A stretch of 64,000 nucleotides of DNA. Source: Fictibacillus nanhaiensis (GTDB lineage Bacteria > Bacillota > Bacilli > Bacillales > Fictibacillaceae). Shown piece after piece: positions 44,768 through 53,449 of the stretch; within the stretch, counting starts at the first letter, position 1; each line of letters opens with the position of its first letter. Both the position numbers and the translations under genes were made by a program. The DNA lies in the NCBI RefSeq assembly GCF_019801215.1, contig NZ_JAHVJO010000001.1:1577627-1641626 (forward strand). Reading direction: 5' to 3'. The notes under the pieces were generated by a model. That model saw nothing but the letters and a program-made list of their open reading frames with translations, made no database searches and had not been told where the DNA came from.

Positions 44768-45724
44768 TTAATGGTGTACCCATTTTCTAGAAACGAAATA
44801 TTGGATAACCGTGAATACAACTAGGATTAAAAAGATAACAATCGCAATAGCCGATGCATATCCGATATGGAAGTACTCAAATCCTTGTCGGTAGAGCATA
44901 TAAACCAATACCATCGATGAATTAGAAGGACCTCCTTGTGTCATGACAGCAATTTGATCGAAGGTTTCAAACGCTTCAATAATCGCAACTATGACGACAA
45001 AGAATGTGATTGGTGAAATAAAAGGTAACGTAATATGTCTGAACATCTGCCACCGATTAGCACCGTCTAATTTTCCAGCTTCATAAAGATGGTCAGGTAC
45101 AGATTGCAAGGCGGCTAAGAAGAACATCATATAGTAACCCATCGCTTTCCATAGTCCCATAATGATTAAAGACATCAACACTGTATCGGATGAGGCGAGC
45201 CATGTGCCTTCAGGTAACCCTATGGAACGGAGAATGACATTCAACAATCCATCATCCACTTCATAAAGCGACATCCATACAATGGAAATGGCAATGATCG
45301 GTGTAATGTGCGGAGAAAAGAGCAGCATTCTGAAAAAGCCGATTCCTTTCAAATTTTGATTAACGAGGACCGCTAACAACAAACCCAGTACGACCACACC
45401 AGAAACATAAAAGAATGTATAAAATGCCGTATTCATCAAGGCTTGTTTGAAATCTTCACTTCGTAAAAGAGTTTCATAATGTTCAAAACCTGCGAAAGTC
45501 GCTGGGTTTAACATATCCCAATTCAAAAAACTTAAGTATAGGGAGTATCCGATAGGATAGATCCAGAATACGAATAAAAGAATGAAGGCAGGAAGTATGA
45601 ATCCCCATCCGAATAAAGACTCTGAAGACAAAAACTTTTGCGTTAAAGATAATAATGAATTCTTCTTTTCCGTTGAAGTGTAATCTTGCACAGGCTGCTC
45701 AACAGTTGTGTCATAATTTTGCAA
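44768..45724 (-). CDS. ugpA: ABC transporter permease, UgpA-like
   Basis: 318 aa from TTG 45724, with AAGGAGGAG upstream. Six transmembrane helices; N-terminal tail of ~35 polar residues; EAA loop YEAGKLDGANRWQMFRHITLPFISPI near residue 220. MalF/UgpA-type permease. It starts 14 bp inside the phosphodiesterase gene and is followed by ugpE, so all are translated from one transcript. Confidence 0.88.
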   Translation of the reverse strand: MQNYDTTVEQPVQDYTSTEKKNSLLSLTQKFLSSESLFGWGFILPAFILLFVFWIYPIGYSLYLSFLNWDMLNPATFAGFEHYETLLRSEDFKQALMNTAFYTFFYVSGVVVLGLLLAVLVNQNLKGIGFFRMLLFSPHITPIIAISIVWMSLYEVDDGLLNVILRSIGLPEGTWLASSDTVLMSLIIMGLWKAMGYYMMFFLAALQSVPDHLYEAGKLDGANRWQMFRHITLPFISPITFFVVIVAIIEAFETFDQIAVMTQGGPSNSSMVLVYMLYRQGFEYFHIGYASAIAIVIFLILVVFTVIQYFVSRKWVHH

Positions 45725-47009
45725 GGAATTCTCCTCCTTTCAGTTGCGTGGCTGGCTGCAGAAGGTTACTCAATACATCACCATCCGCATCTGGAAGTTC
45801 TACACCCAGCAGTGCTCCAAGTGTTGGTGCAACATGAATAATATGTGATTCTTCCATTTCAATTCCTTCACTGAACGAGGGACCTGAACCAACCATGAAC
45901 CCTTTTAACAAAGGGTGATCTGCTAAATATCCATGAGTCGATTTGTAGGTACTTGGACCAAAAAAGTGCTCAACATCTTTGTCATCTTTGGATACGAACC
46001 CTTCTTTTAATTCAACAATTAATTCAGGTGTATGACTCCCTGTCTTAGGTAAACCGAAAGCTCCAAATGCGTCTTTTGGAATTACCTTTTTAACAAACGG
46101 AAGAGATTGAAACATGTCTTCTACGTTTCTAGACACCCATTCATCTTCCACTAATCGATAAAGATACAATGCGCCATCGTTGCTTACAGCAATAAAATCT
46201 GTATCCAGTCCCTTCTCATTTAAAAAACAGTTTGGATAAAAGTTCGTATGGACATCCATATGACCATGGTCTGAGTATATAAGGATGTCAGTTGATGCTA
46301 GCTGGTTACTTTTTTCCAACTCAACAAGAATCTCTCCAACAAGCTGATCGACATACTCAATAGCCCAGTACACTTCAGCCGAGTGATTTCCATGTTTGTG
46401 GAGCATGCTGTCGATCAATAAAAAATGAGCCATGATCAAATCTGTCTGCTTATTCGTAATTACATAGTTAACGATGTCTTTCGTAAGCCCATCCTGCATA
46501 TGACCCAGTGAAAAATCAGCACTCCACTTTGCATATTGATCTACAGGAAATTGCTCTTTCAATTCGTTCCAGAAGTCTGGTGTTGCATATTGATCAAACA
46601 ACCTTTGCTCATAAAACTCAGGTATGTTAAACCTGATGTTTCTTGCTTCTCTCGTCAACGGCCAGCAGATAGCTGCTGTTGTTCCACCTTTTTCAGCTAA
46701 AACATCATAGAGGGTTGGAACGTTGACGAGACATTCTTTTGACCCGAGCTGGTCACCCCAGTGATGACGGACTTCTCTTTTATCCCTATCGTAAACAGAA
46801 TTTCCAATGACTCCATGCTTTGAAGGATGGCATCCCGTTATGGCACTTGTATTGGCTGTCCAGGTGACACTTGGATAAGTAGTCTTTAACTTTGAAACAA
46901 CACTTCCCGAACTGATGAGTGATCGCAGATTTGGAATTTTAACTTTTGGGTCATCAAGATAATGCCCCCCCATTCCGTCAATACAGATCAAGAGAGTCTG
47001 CTTATTCAT
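45711..47009 (-). CDS. Type I phosphodiesterase / alkaline-phosphatase-superfamily hydrolase
   Basis: 432 aa from ATG 47009 (AGGAGG ten bases upstream; a TTG at 47018 is too close). The N-terminus LLICIDGMGGHYL and TTYPSVTWTANTSAITGCHPSKHGV hold the first metal Asp and the Thr nucleophile of nucleotide pyrophosphatase/phosphodiesterases; LIYSDHGHMDVH and GSHTPELIV give further metal ligands (Asp-His-His). No signal peptide, so it acts in the cytosol. Within a glpP-ugp operon it may split imported glycerophosphodiesters to glycerol-3-phosphate; substrate is inference. Confidence 0.82.
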   Translation of the reverse strand: MNKQTLLICIDGMGGHYLDDPKVKIPNLRSLISSGSVVSKLKTTYPSVTWTANTSAITGCHPSKHGVIGNSVYDRDKREVRHHWGDQLGSKECLVNVPTLYDVLAEKGGTTAAICWPLTREARNIRFNIPEFYEQRLFDQYATPDFWNELKEQFPVDQYAKWSADFSLGHMQDGLTKDIVNYVITNKQTDLIMAHFLLIDSMLHKHGNHSAEVYWAIEYVDQLVGEILVELEKSNQLASTDILIYSDHGHMDVHTNFYPNCFLNEKGLDTDFIAVSNDGALYLYRLVEDEWVSRNVEDMFQSLPFVKKVIPKDAFGAFGLPKTGSHTPELIVELKEGFVSKDDKDVEHFFGPSTYKSTHGYLADHPLLKGFMVGSGPSFSEGIEMEESHIIHVAPTLGALLGVELPDADGDVLSNLLQPATQLKGGEFLAKL

Positions 47010-47014
47010 GGAAT

Positions 47015-47803
47015 TCAAGCCTCCTCTGCCATATACATAGCATCCATGAGTTCTTTTAAATTGGAAAACGTGTAATCAACAAGCAAATCATCAGGCACCT
47101 TTTTAAGATGTTCCATCAAGAGTATGGTGGACAATCCCGCATTTCTGCCCCCTTTAATATCTGTGTATGGATTATCTCCAACCATCACCGTCTCATTTGG
47201 GTTCAACTGAAAACGTTCAAGTGCTTCGTTAAACAGATAAGATGCTGGTTTTCCGATTACGTATGGTTCTACTTGTACGGTTCGTTGAATAGCTGCAATG
47301 AGTGCTCCTGTTTCAGGAACAGCTTCTCCCGTATCAATTGGATGGTTGTAATCTAAATTAGTAGCCACAAGTTTAGCTCCTCTTTGTATATGGAGGACAG
47401 CATCTTCTAATTTTTGATAGTGGAAATTTAAGTCTCTACCGACCAGAACAACGTCACAGGGAGTATTAAGGTCCTCGGATAGAATATGACCTTCTTTAAC
47501 AACACTATCCGTTAAGTGCTCCGAACCGATTACATACACATTTGAACGGCCAAATAGCTGAGTGAGGTATTTCCCTGCGATATCAGTTGGGCAGACAATC
47601 TGTTCTTCCGTTGCTTGAATGCCGAAAGTCTGTAATTTTACGGCGATTCTTTCTGCGCTCAATGTTGAGTTATTCGTCAAAAAAGCAATCATTTTACCAT
47701 CTTCTTTTAACGATTCAACTAATTCTGCTGCTCCATTAATTAGTTTTGTTCCGGCATATATTGTTCCGTCTAAGTCAAAGAGATAACCTTCAAACTGTTT
47801 CAT
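47015..47803 (-). CDS. HAD-IIA family phosphatase (NagD-like)
   Basis: 262 aa. Motif I YLFDLDGTIYAG (nucleophile Asp at ~10), motif II FLTNNST (~41), a C2-type cap, motif III lysine in VIGKPASYLF (~180) and motif IV VMVGDNPYTDIKGGRNAG (~198). These are all features of NagD/AraL/phosphoglycolate-phosphatase-like enzymes. Some relatives remove phosphate from glycerol-3-phosphate, which would suit this operon, but the substrate is unproven. Ribosome site GGAGGAATC. Confidence 0.85.
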   Translation of the reverse strand: MKQFEGYLFDLDGTIYAGTKLINGAAELVESLKEDGKMIAFLTNNSTLSAERIAVKLQTFGIQATEEQIVCPTDIAGKYLTQLFGRSNVYVIGSEHLTDSVVKEGHILSEDLNTPCDVVLVGRDLNFHYQKLEDAVLHIQRGAKLVATNLDYNHPIDTGEAVPETGALIAAIQRTVQVEPYVIGKPASYLFNEALERFQLNPNETVMVGDNPYTDIKGGRNAGLSTILLMEHLKKVPDDLLVDYTFSNLKELMDAMYMAEEA

Positions 47804-47818
47804 GATTCCTCCGCTTTC

Positions 47819-48379
47819 CTAAAGTTGTATATTCCAGAGCTCTGGATTACCTGATACGACTGCAGTTGCACCTGCATCAATTACTTGCCTGATTTCTTCT
47901 TCGTTGCTGATGAGCCCGCCGACAATTAAAGGAAGATTGATCTCTTTAGTCAGATCTCTTATGACTCTTGGCATTAAACCTGGCATGATTTCAACGATGT
48001 CTGGCTGATTTTGTTTAATGGATCGAATGCTCATTGCAAAGGCTTGAGTGTCAATGATGAAGTTATGCTGAATCGCTACAAGACCTGATTCTTTCGCCTT
48101 CTTAATCAATCTGCCTTTGGTCGTAACGATTCCCGTCGGTTTTACTTTTTCAGCTAGAAAATCAACAGCCTCATTGTTGTTGGCAAGACCTTTAATGAGG
48201 TCCACATGCAAGAAAGCATACTTTCCCGCCGCGTGAATTTTATCTACAATATCTGTAATATTCATGAGATTGCCTGCCATCATTGAAACAATGTCCACCT
48301 TTGACTCAATCGCTTGATCCAAATCAGCAACATCTCGAACACCCGCAACCATTGGTTTCATTTCCGATAAATTGAACAT
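47819..48379 (-). CDS. glpP: Glycerol-3-phosphate-responsive antiterminator GlpP
   Basis: 186 aa from ATG 48379 with AAAGGGAGG upstream; the frame opens further upstream but without a ribosome site. The pattern VDIVSMMAGNLMNITDIVDKIHAAGKYAFLHVDLIKGLANN, GIVTTKGRLIKKAKESGLVAIQHNFIIDTQA, DIVEIMPGLMPRV and PLIVGGLISNEEEIRQVIDAGATAVVSGN is the TIM-barrel GlpP family. In Bacillus subtilis GlpP with glycerol-3-phosphate stops early termination of glp transcripts. Here it leads a ugp-type operon. A TATAAT on the minus strand (48580-48575) could be the -10. I saw no clear leader terminator for it to act on. Confidence 0.92.
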   Translation of the reverse strand: MFNLSEMKPMVAGVRDVADLDQAIESKVDIVSMMAGNLMNITDIVDKIHAAGKYAFLHVDLIKGLANNNEAVDFLAEKVKPTGIVTTKGRLIKKAKESGLVAIQHNFIIDTQAFAMSIRSIKQNQPDIVEIMPGLMPRVIRDLTKEINLPLIVGGLISNEEEIRQVIDAGATAVVSGNPELWNIQL

Positions 48380-48642
48380 AAGTGAACCTCCCTTTGAATT
48401 TGAAAATAAAAAAGAAAACCTAGACATATCAAAAAGAAAGCAACAAGACCAAGACTTCAATTGACTCAGTCACATCGTGCACACTTTTTGACATGAACAA
48501 GATTTTCTCCGTATATTCTCCATCTGTCATGTGGTAGTGTATGAAATTGTTTTGCATCTTTATCTTATAAAAAGATTATAAAGTCCGTATGAATGAAACA
48601 TATATCTTTTGTAAAAATAATGACAGGATCACCGTGAAATTG

Positions 48643-48680
48643 AAAAAAAAGAGGAAACTTCTGTAAGTAGAAGTTTCCTT
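48643..48680 (-). terminator. Terminator of the GNAT gene at 48689
   Basis: Perfect 10-bp stem GGAAACTTCT/AGAAGTTTCC (48653-48662 with 48669-48678) followed by TCTTTTTTTT on the minus strand. Confidence 0.85.
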
Positions 48681-48688
48681 AAAGTGAT

Positions 48689-49234
48689 CTATTTCCATTT
48701 AAATTCCTCTTTTGTCAAACCAAAAATATAGATATCGTGATAACGTCCATCCGTATAAATCATATTCCGCAAACATCCTTCTTCGGTAAAACCAAGACTG
48801 TTATGAAGCTTAACAGAACCTTCGTTAAAGCTATACACTTGAGCATTTACTTTTTGATACCGAAGTTCATTAAAGAAATAACGCAAAATCACTTTAATGG
48901 CATCACTTCCATATCCTTTTTTCCAATGGTCCCGAAACACACTGACTCCATAGCTGAAGGTACCATTCTGAAAGTCGCATTTATCTGTATTGATACTACC
49001 GACTAATTCTCCGTTAAAATTTTCGATTGCCAGTCTGAAATGATGTCCATCCCAGCCTTTATTGGACTCTTCTTCTGTCCATTTTCTAGTCCCTTCTTCA
49101 GACCTTGGACCATAGATTCTATCATTTAATCTAGCAATCTCTGCATCCATACCATCTTGATGGAATCTCTCCCAATCTGAAGGTTGAATCGGCCGTAATC
49201 GAACCAATTTGCCTTCCCACATATTAAAACTCAT
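48689..49234 (-). CDS. GNAT-family N-acetyltransferase (paralogue A)
   Basis: 181 aa RimJ/RimL-like acetyltransferase: GKLVRLRPIQPSDWERF at the start, acetyl-CoA block YGVSVFRDHWKKGYGSDAIKVILRYFF near residues 93-118, and VYSFNEGSVKLHNSLGFTEEG near 132-152. It is very like the gene at 55737, with long identical stretches (YGPRSEEGTRKW, GCLRNMIYTDG), so the two are recent paralogues. The substrate is unknown. It follows fosB by 16 bp on the same strand and may be co-transcribed. Confidence 0.88.
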   Translation of the reverse strand: MSFNMWEGKLVRLRPIQPSDWERFHQDGMDAEIARLNDRIYGPRSEEGTRKWTEEESNKGWDGHHFRLAIENFNGELVGSINTDKCDFQNGTFSYGVSVFRDHWKKGYGSDAIKVILRYFFNELRYQKVNAQVYSFNEGSVKLHNSLGFTEEGCLRNMIYTDGRYHDIYIFGLTKEEFKWK

Positions 49235-49250
49235 TTATTTCGCCTCCATC

Positions 49251-49673
49251 TCAATCAAAAAACTCCATATGCTTTTTTTCTTCCTTATAATAGTTTAATC
49301 TGTCTTGCAATGTCCCTGTATGAAATTCAAACTTATGGCCATCTAGGTCTGTAAAATAAATAGATTGCATATCTCTTTTATCCCTAATACGACCGGGTAG
49401 AAAGTTAACATTCAATTCCTTAAGTTTTTCATACTTTTTATGAAAGTCTGTTTCTTCTACGGAAAAAGCCGTGTGTGTGTAGGAATGACTTATCTCATTA
49501 CGCGGAATATCTTTTTCTTCATTTAGCGCAATCCATAAACCGTTCAAATCGAAATAGGCAGTGCTCTTACCTTTAACGATCAGCTTTGCATCAAAAACAT
49601 TTTCATAGAAAGTAATCGATTTTTGTAAATTAGAAACTGAAAATAAAAGATGATTCAATCCTTGTATAGTCAT
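49251..49673 (-). CDS. fosB: FosB, metallothiol (bacillithiol) transferase for fosfomycin
   Basis: 140 aa, typical length. The sequence follows Bacillus FosB closely: [13 protein letters not shown] start ([12 protein letters not shown]), [59 protein letters not shown]. The three metal ligands of the glyoxalase fold are H8, H67 and E116. FosB joins a low-molecular-weight thiol (bacillithiol) to the epoxide of fosfomycin. This is a normal chromosomal gene in many Bacillaceae. Resistance level is not inferred. Confidence 0.92.
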   Translation of the reverse strand: MTIQGLNHLLFSVSNLQKSITFYENVFDAKLIVKGKSTAYFDLNGLWIALNEEKDIPRNEISHSYTHTAFSVEETDFHKKYEKLKELNVNFLPGRIRDKRDMQSIYFTDLDGHKFEFHTGTLQDRLNYYKEEKKHMEFFD

Positions 49674-49801
49674 ACTTTCACCTCAAATTGTTAACAACAG
49701 TAAATATCCTAGTAACATTAGCAACACTTGTAAGTTCTACTACCAATCCACCTACCAATTATTTCAAAATGCAGACTGAAAAACAATCCATTTTCTAAAA
49801 T

Positions 49802-49835
49802 AAAAAAGACACTTACCTTCTTACAGATAAGCGTC
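49802..49835 (-). terminator. Terminator of the 43-aa gene
   Basis: GACACTTA/TAAGCGTC stem (49808-49815 with 49828-49835, one G-U pair) followed by TTTTTTA on the minus strand. Confidence 0.7.
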
Positions 49836-49860
49836 TGTGCGACAACTTGAAAAATGATCG

Positions 49861-49992
49861 TTATTTATTTTTTATCTCTTTTAATAGAGAGATCACCTTT
49901 TCATTTTGCTCGATCATTGTCTGATTCTGCTTTCTCAATTTGGCAAAGTCAAACAAAAACACGACAAAGATGATTGCGATCAAGATACCCAT
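49861..49992 (-). CDS. 43-aa single-span membrane protein
   Basis: ATG 49992 follows AGAGGTGAAATC; the frame ends at TAA 49861. The sequence begins with one hydrophobic helix (ILIAIIFVVFLFDF) and goes on with a charged helical tail (LRKQNQTMIEQNEKVISLLKEI). Its own terminator lies 26 bp downstream. A small regulatory or structural membrane peptide; function unknown. Confidence 0.7.
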   Translation of the reverse strand: MGILIAIIFVVFLFDFAKLRKQNQTMIEQNEKVISLLKEIKNK

Positions 49993-50072
49993 GATTTCAC
50001 CTCTCAAAGAATTCCTTAACTAACTCTCGCATTTGATAGACGAAATATCAAGAAAAAGAAACTGCCTATGTA

Positions 50073-50104
50073 AAAAGACACCTATCTGCACAGATAAGTG
50101 TCGA
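50073..50104 (-). terminator. Terminator of the sigma/anti-sigma operon
   Basis: GACACCTATCTG / AGATAAGTGTC hairpin (50077-50103, one mismatch) followed by TTTTTACA on the minus strand. Confidence 0.7.
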
Positions 50105-50119
50105 TTTGTTCTGATTTTG

Positions 50120-51181
50120 TTATTTCACTTCAACAATAATACTGCCAGCTCTTTTTCCGCCAAAAGATACATCTAATCTCCAAACACCGGGTTTGCTGAA
50201 CTTCATATGACTAGTGATGGCATGAATGGAACCCACTTCCGTATCTCCTGATAACGGACTTTGTTCCGGAATTTCATATTGCCACACCTGTTTTTCATTT
50301 ACAGTACCCACGTTTTCCACTAGCACCTGTTCTTCCATACCTGTTTCTTCGTGAATTCCAATAACTTTAAAATCACCATTGCTGATAATTTCTATTTCAT
50401 TATGACCTCCAAAAAAGTGCCACACGTATTTATCGATTTTTCCAGTTATGAATTCGGGACCTAAGATACCCAGCCTCTCTCGGTCACCAATTAGTGTTTT
50501 TGCATTATCTGACGTGAATGTAGTGGATAACGCCCACTCATCTTTGGTTTTCAGTTCTTTTCCATCGGCAATAATGGTAAAGGATCGTGCCAGTTCATCC
50601 GCACTTTCTTCATCAAAGAAAGGCGTATAGAAATACACATGATACCTTAAATTACTTTCAGGAGATACGAAATAATAATGCAAAATTTGAACGACTTCCA
50701 TTGTTTTCTGGTGATCCAACGTATAAGTTGCTCGGTATCTGTACCCCTCTACTTCCTGGTTCTTAAAAACATTTTGCTTCTGTATACTTTTCATCATCTC
50801 TTCTTCGTTTAATGGTTCGATTCCTCCTACTTTCTTTCCATCAGCCATAAAGGTACTTGAGCCATCTTTGTTTTGTTTTATGATAAAATGATCTTCTTTT
50901 TGAATGGAATAAGTTTCATTTCCATGAATCCCTGATTTAAATTCGGTTGGCGAATTATTTATTTGAGTAATTGCAAATAAGCCCGATCCCGCCAAGAAGA
51001 ATGCTAGGACAAGAAAGCTTAAGATGGGCTTAACGAATTGTGGAGCCCCGATCTTCTTTTTTTCTGTTTTTAGAAGTCGTAATTCCCTTAAGATGTCATC
51101 CCTTTTATTCGTATCCATCTCGTATTTTTGAAACGTTCTCATTTCTGATATAAGATCTTCATTGGTTAATCGTTTCAACAT
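50120..51181 (-). CDS. Putative anti-sigma factor, membrane-spanning
   Basis: 353 aa from ATG 51181 (AGTGGAGTG upstream). Residues ~1-50 are cytosolic and charged (LTNEDLISEMRTFQKYEMDTNKRDDIL), one transmembrane helix lies at ~54-75 (VKPILSFLVLAFFLAGSGLFAI), and ~280 residues are outside. The C-terminal part (LGPEFITGKIDKYVWHFFGGHNE and GVWRLDVSFGGKRAGSIIVEVK) resembles DUF4871 domains of Bacillus. Position directly behind an ECF sigma gene with a 23-bp overlap is the main reason for the anti-sigma call. No zinc-finger HxxxCxxC motif is present. Confidence 0.75.
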   Translation of the reverse strand: MLKRLTNEDLISEMRTFQKYEMDTNKRDDILRELRLLKTEKKKIGAPQFVKPILSFLVLAFFLAGSGLFAITQINNSPTEFKSGIHGNETYSIQKEDHFIIKQNKDGSSTFMADGKKVGGIEPLNEEEMMKSIQKQNVFKNQEVEGYRYRATYTLDHQKTMEVVQILHYYFVSPESNLRYHVYFYTPFFDEESADELARSFTIIADGKELKTKDEWALSTTFTSDNAKTLIGDRERLGILGPEFITGKIDKYVWHFFGGHNEIEIISNGDFKVIGIHEETGMEEQVLVENVGTVNEKQVWQYEIPEQSPLSGDTEVGSIHAITSHMKFSKPGVWRLDVSFGGKRAGSIIVEVK

Positions 51182-51689
51182 AATCACTCCACTTCTCATC
51201 TTTAAGCTTCTTCTTTAAAGACTGAATTGCCCTATGATAGGTAAGATTCACTTTAGCAGGTTTCCATTGCAAGATTTGAGAAGCTTCATTTGACGTATAA
51301 TCCAATACACCTTTTAAAATGACTATATCTCTGTAGGAGGACTTTAATTCATTGATCGCTTTGTAGAGTTCCCTTTTTCTTTCGTCTTCCAATACCCAAT
51401 CTTGAGGGATTTTGTCCTTGTGAGAAAATAGATTCAATAGATGGCTGTAAAGCAGCTGTTGGCGTTTCTTCTTACGCACATGATCGACAGCGATATTTCG
51501 TGCAATTGAGATCAGCCAAGTCTTCGGATCAGCGCGCCCCTCAAATTGATCAAAATGATGAAACCCTTTAATGAACACTTCTTGGACGATGTCTTCTACA
51601 TCACGTGTGCCCATATAATAGATGAGAAAATTATAGATATCATTGTGATATTCCGTAAACCAGCGTTGAATCATCTCGTGGTTTTTCAT
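51159..51689 (-). CDS. ECF-type sigma-70 family RNA polymerase sigma factor
   Basis: 176 aa. Region 2 is clear: YNFLIYYMGTRDVEDIVQEVFIKGFHHFDQFEG and PKTWLISIARNIAVDHVRKKKR (residues ~18-80), with the -10 recognition helix. Region 4 near 120-165 (INELKSSYRDIVILKGVLDYTSNEASQILQWKPAKVNLTYHRAIQSLKKKL) is the helix-turn-helix for the -35. No region 1 or 3. It should respond to an envelope signal sensed by the downstream membrane protein. Targets are unknown. Confidence 0.92.
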   Translation of the reverse strand: MKNHEMIQRWFTEYHNDIYNFLIYYMGTRDVEDIVQEVFIKGFHHFDQFEGRADPKTWLISIARNIAVDHVRKKKRQQLLYSHLLNLFSHKDKIPQDWVLEDERKRELYKAINELKSSYRDIVILKGVLDYTSNEASQILQWKPAKVNLTYHRAIQSLKKKLKDEKWSDYVETINQ

Positions 51690-51788
51690 GACCTCTCTCC
51701 CTCTTTACCAAGTCCTTCAATGATTAGACGTCTTAAATCTTTATTACTTTCAGTGATTTATAAAATTTTTTATCTTTTTTGTTTGTTA

Positions 51789-51822
51789 TTAAAAAAGACT
51801 GAACGGTAAATACCGATCAGCC
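51789..51822 (-). terminator. Terminator of the 54-aa gene
   Basis: CTGA-CGGTA / TACCG-TCAG hairpin (51799-51819) with TTTTTT after it on the minus strand. Confidence 0.65.
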
Positions 51823-51826
51823 CGAG

Positions 51827-51991
51827 TTAATTTTTATATTTACCGATGACTGGTATATAATTCTCTTCCAGTGCTTTTTGTCTTTCTGTTACGTATCTTT
51901 GATCTGAATAAAACTCTTTTTGTCCATGCCACACAAAAACTATTGCAGTGAGTAGTAAGATAAGTACACTTGCAAGGATCACCCACATCAT
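51827..51991 (-). CDS. 54-aa single-span membrane protein
   Basis: Two ATG codons in tandem (51991 and 51988) follow GGGTGAT; the frame ends at TAA 51827. A hydrophobic helix (WVILASVLILLLTAIVFVW) is followed by a charged, helical tail (QKEFYSDQRYVTERQKALEENY). It has its own terminator and precedes the sigma gene on the same strand, but that terminator separates them. No family recognised. Confidence 0.7.
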   Translation of the reverse strand: MMWVILASVLILLLTAIVFVWHGQKEFYSDQRYVTERQKALEENYIPVIGKYKN

Positions 51992-52236
51992 TTCTATCAC
52001 CCTTTCTCATTTTGAGAGCTTGAGAGTTGGCGCATACTGAAAAATAAATAACTTCCTTTATTATACATAAATTACTTAATTAGTTATCGTTTTTGGTTAA
52101 AATTTTAAGTTGGTTTAGTAACTGAGCATGCCGGAACGGAAAACAACTACGTTCAAAAAGAATGAAGTTTACGAAAAATCCTTGATTACTTTTAACAGAA
52201 GACACTTAATCGATCATGGATAGGTGTCACTGTTTT
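51992..52236. other. Intergenic region with a repeat scrap and a bidirectional terminator
   Basis: No gene is seen. At about 52132-52148 a short piece matches the end of the interspersed repeat at 30066-30206. At 52195-52234 an AACAG-GACAC / GTGTC-CTGTT hairpin with T runs ends the DinB-like gene. Confidence 0.6.
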
Positions 52237-52701
52237 TTATTTCGCTGAAACCACAAGCATTCGCTTCATGGATTCAATTTGTCCGATATGTAAGGATTCA
52301 TGCAATACGGAAAAGGCAGCAGCATCTAAAACAGAGTTAAATTCGTGAATTGGTTTTTCTAATGGTTGGTTTAATAGTTCAGGGGAAATTTCTTTTACAC
52401 GTTCTAACTGGCTCTTGAGGGTCAAAATCAGCTCGGATAGGCGTGGTGCTTCTCCCTTCCATTCCGATGGTCTTGTGCCAGGGGCAAATAATTGATTGTA
52501 TCGATTAGGCAGTTGGACGGGTTGCTTTGAAAGTTCAAACAAAAAGTACTCCGCTTCCGTTACCATATGACCAAGGTGCCACTTCATTGTATTGTTAAAA
52601 CCATCTGGTTGTCTATTTGCCATTTCTTCTGTTAGATTCTCGGCTATCCCAATACTCCAGTTTCTTACCTTGTTAAATTGATAAAAAAAGATTTCAGACA
52701 T
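52237..52701 (-). CDS. DinB-family protein (metal-binding four-helix bundle)
   Basis: 154 aa from ATG 52701, eight bases after GGAG. The family's metal-binding histidines appear in MKWHLGHMVTEAEYFLFE (near residues 39-50) and in VLHESLHIGQIESMKR (near 130-145). These proteins are four-helix bundles related to bacillithiol transferases (BstA/YfiT) and damage-inducible DinB; the reaction here is unknown but a thiol-transferase role is common. Monocistronic. Confidence 0.85.
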   Translation of the reverse strand: MSEIFFYQFNKVRNWSIGIAENLTEEMANRQPDGFNNTMKWHLGHMVTEAEYFLFELSKQPVQLPNRYNQLFAPGTRPSEWKGEAPRLSELILTLKSQLERVKEISPELLNQPLEKPIHEFNSVLDAAAFSVLHESLHIGQIESMKRMLVVSAK

Positions 52702-52773
52702 TATCTTCACTCCTCATGGCCTTTTTTTATTCCTGTACTAACTTCTTTTCGTGTATAGGAATTCCTTCAGAAA

Positions 52774-52816
52774 GAAAAAACAAACAGCCCAATTTATGAT
52801 GTTAATTGGACTGTTT
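52774..52816 (-). terminator. Terminator of the acidic repeat protein gene
   Basis: AACAGxCCAATT / AATTGGxCTGTT hairpin (52783-52815, one mismatch) flanked by an A run on the left and TTTTTT on the right. Confidence 0.7.
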
Positions 52817-52848
52817 TTTCGCAGTTATTCACTTGTTAGGAGACGGAT

Positions 52849-53235
52849 TTAGTCGTCATTTTCGTTTTCCGTGTTCTCATCTTCACTCTCTGGCGATTCC
52901 TCGGATTCTCTAGATTCTTCTGCTTCTCGAGATTCTTCTAATTCTTCCTCAGGTAGCTCTATAGGCTCAAGAACAGGTGATTCTGTTAATTCAGGTACCT
53001 CTACTGGCAGCTGTGCTGGGGATTCTGCTTGCTCCTCTGCAACTGGTAGTGTTGGGGATTCTATTGTTTCCACTACTGGAAGCTGTGCTGGGGATTCTGT
53101 TAGTACCTCTACTGGCAGTTGTGCTGGAGATTCTACTGGTAGCTCTACAGGTGGGCAAACCGGTTGTACACGATTAACGAGGGGTGGTGCAGCAAACAGT
53201 CTTCTCACTCGTAATCTTTCATTATTCATTTCCAT
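52849..53235 (-). CDS. Acidic proline/glutamate-rich repeat protein, 128 aa
   Basis: ATG 53235 follows AGGAGGTG by six bases. After a short basic head (MEMNNERLRVRRLFAAPPLVNR) come imperfect repeats of ESPAQLPVE (about five units, residues ~30-90) and then a very acidic tail of Glu/Ser (ESREAEESRESEESPESEDEN). No signal peptide, no known domain. Repeats also show in the DNA. It may be a spore-coat-like or scaffold protein, or a disordered acidic linker protein; I cannot assign a role. Confidence 0.7.
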   Translation of the reverse strand: MEMNNERLRVRRLFAAPPLVNRVQPVCPPVELPVESPAQLPVEVLTESPAQLPVVETIESPTLPVAEEQAESPAQLPVEVPELTESPVLEPIELPEEELEESREAEESRESEESPESEDENTENENDD

Positions 53236-53404
53236 ATCGTACACCTCCTTTTAAAAGCAACATGTTCCGTTTTAATCGGAGGGTAAAACATTCGTTGCAA
53301 AAGGTTAATAAAACATATTATTTACTTTTATCATATAGAAAGCTTGACCAAATTGATTGGTTTAATGTCACAGTAAACTAAAAAAAGGCTATTGCCATAC
53401 ACTA

Positions 53405-53436
53405 CAAAAAATCCGCCCAACTTTTGTTGAACGGAT
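53405..53436 (-). terminator. Terminator of the NlpC/P60 gene
   Basis: ATCCG-AAC / GTT-CGGAT hairpin followed by TTTTTT on the minus strand, nearly the same sequence as the hairpin at 40668-40703. Confidence 0.75.
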
Positions 53437-53449
53437 CCTCTTCCTCTTA

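Noticed and set aside
48380..48560. GlpP-controlled leader terminator upstream of glpP
   Set aside because: Only weak, short pairings with no convincing GC stem before a T run were found.
52871..53254. A plus-strand Ser/Gly-rich repetitive frame that looks like a surface protein
   Set aside because: It is antisense to the acidic repeat protein gene, has no ribosome site and no signal peptide; the minus-strand gene has a strong ribosome site and a terminator.
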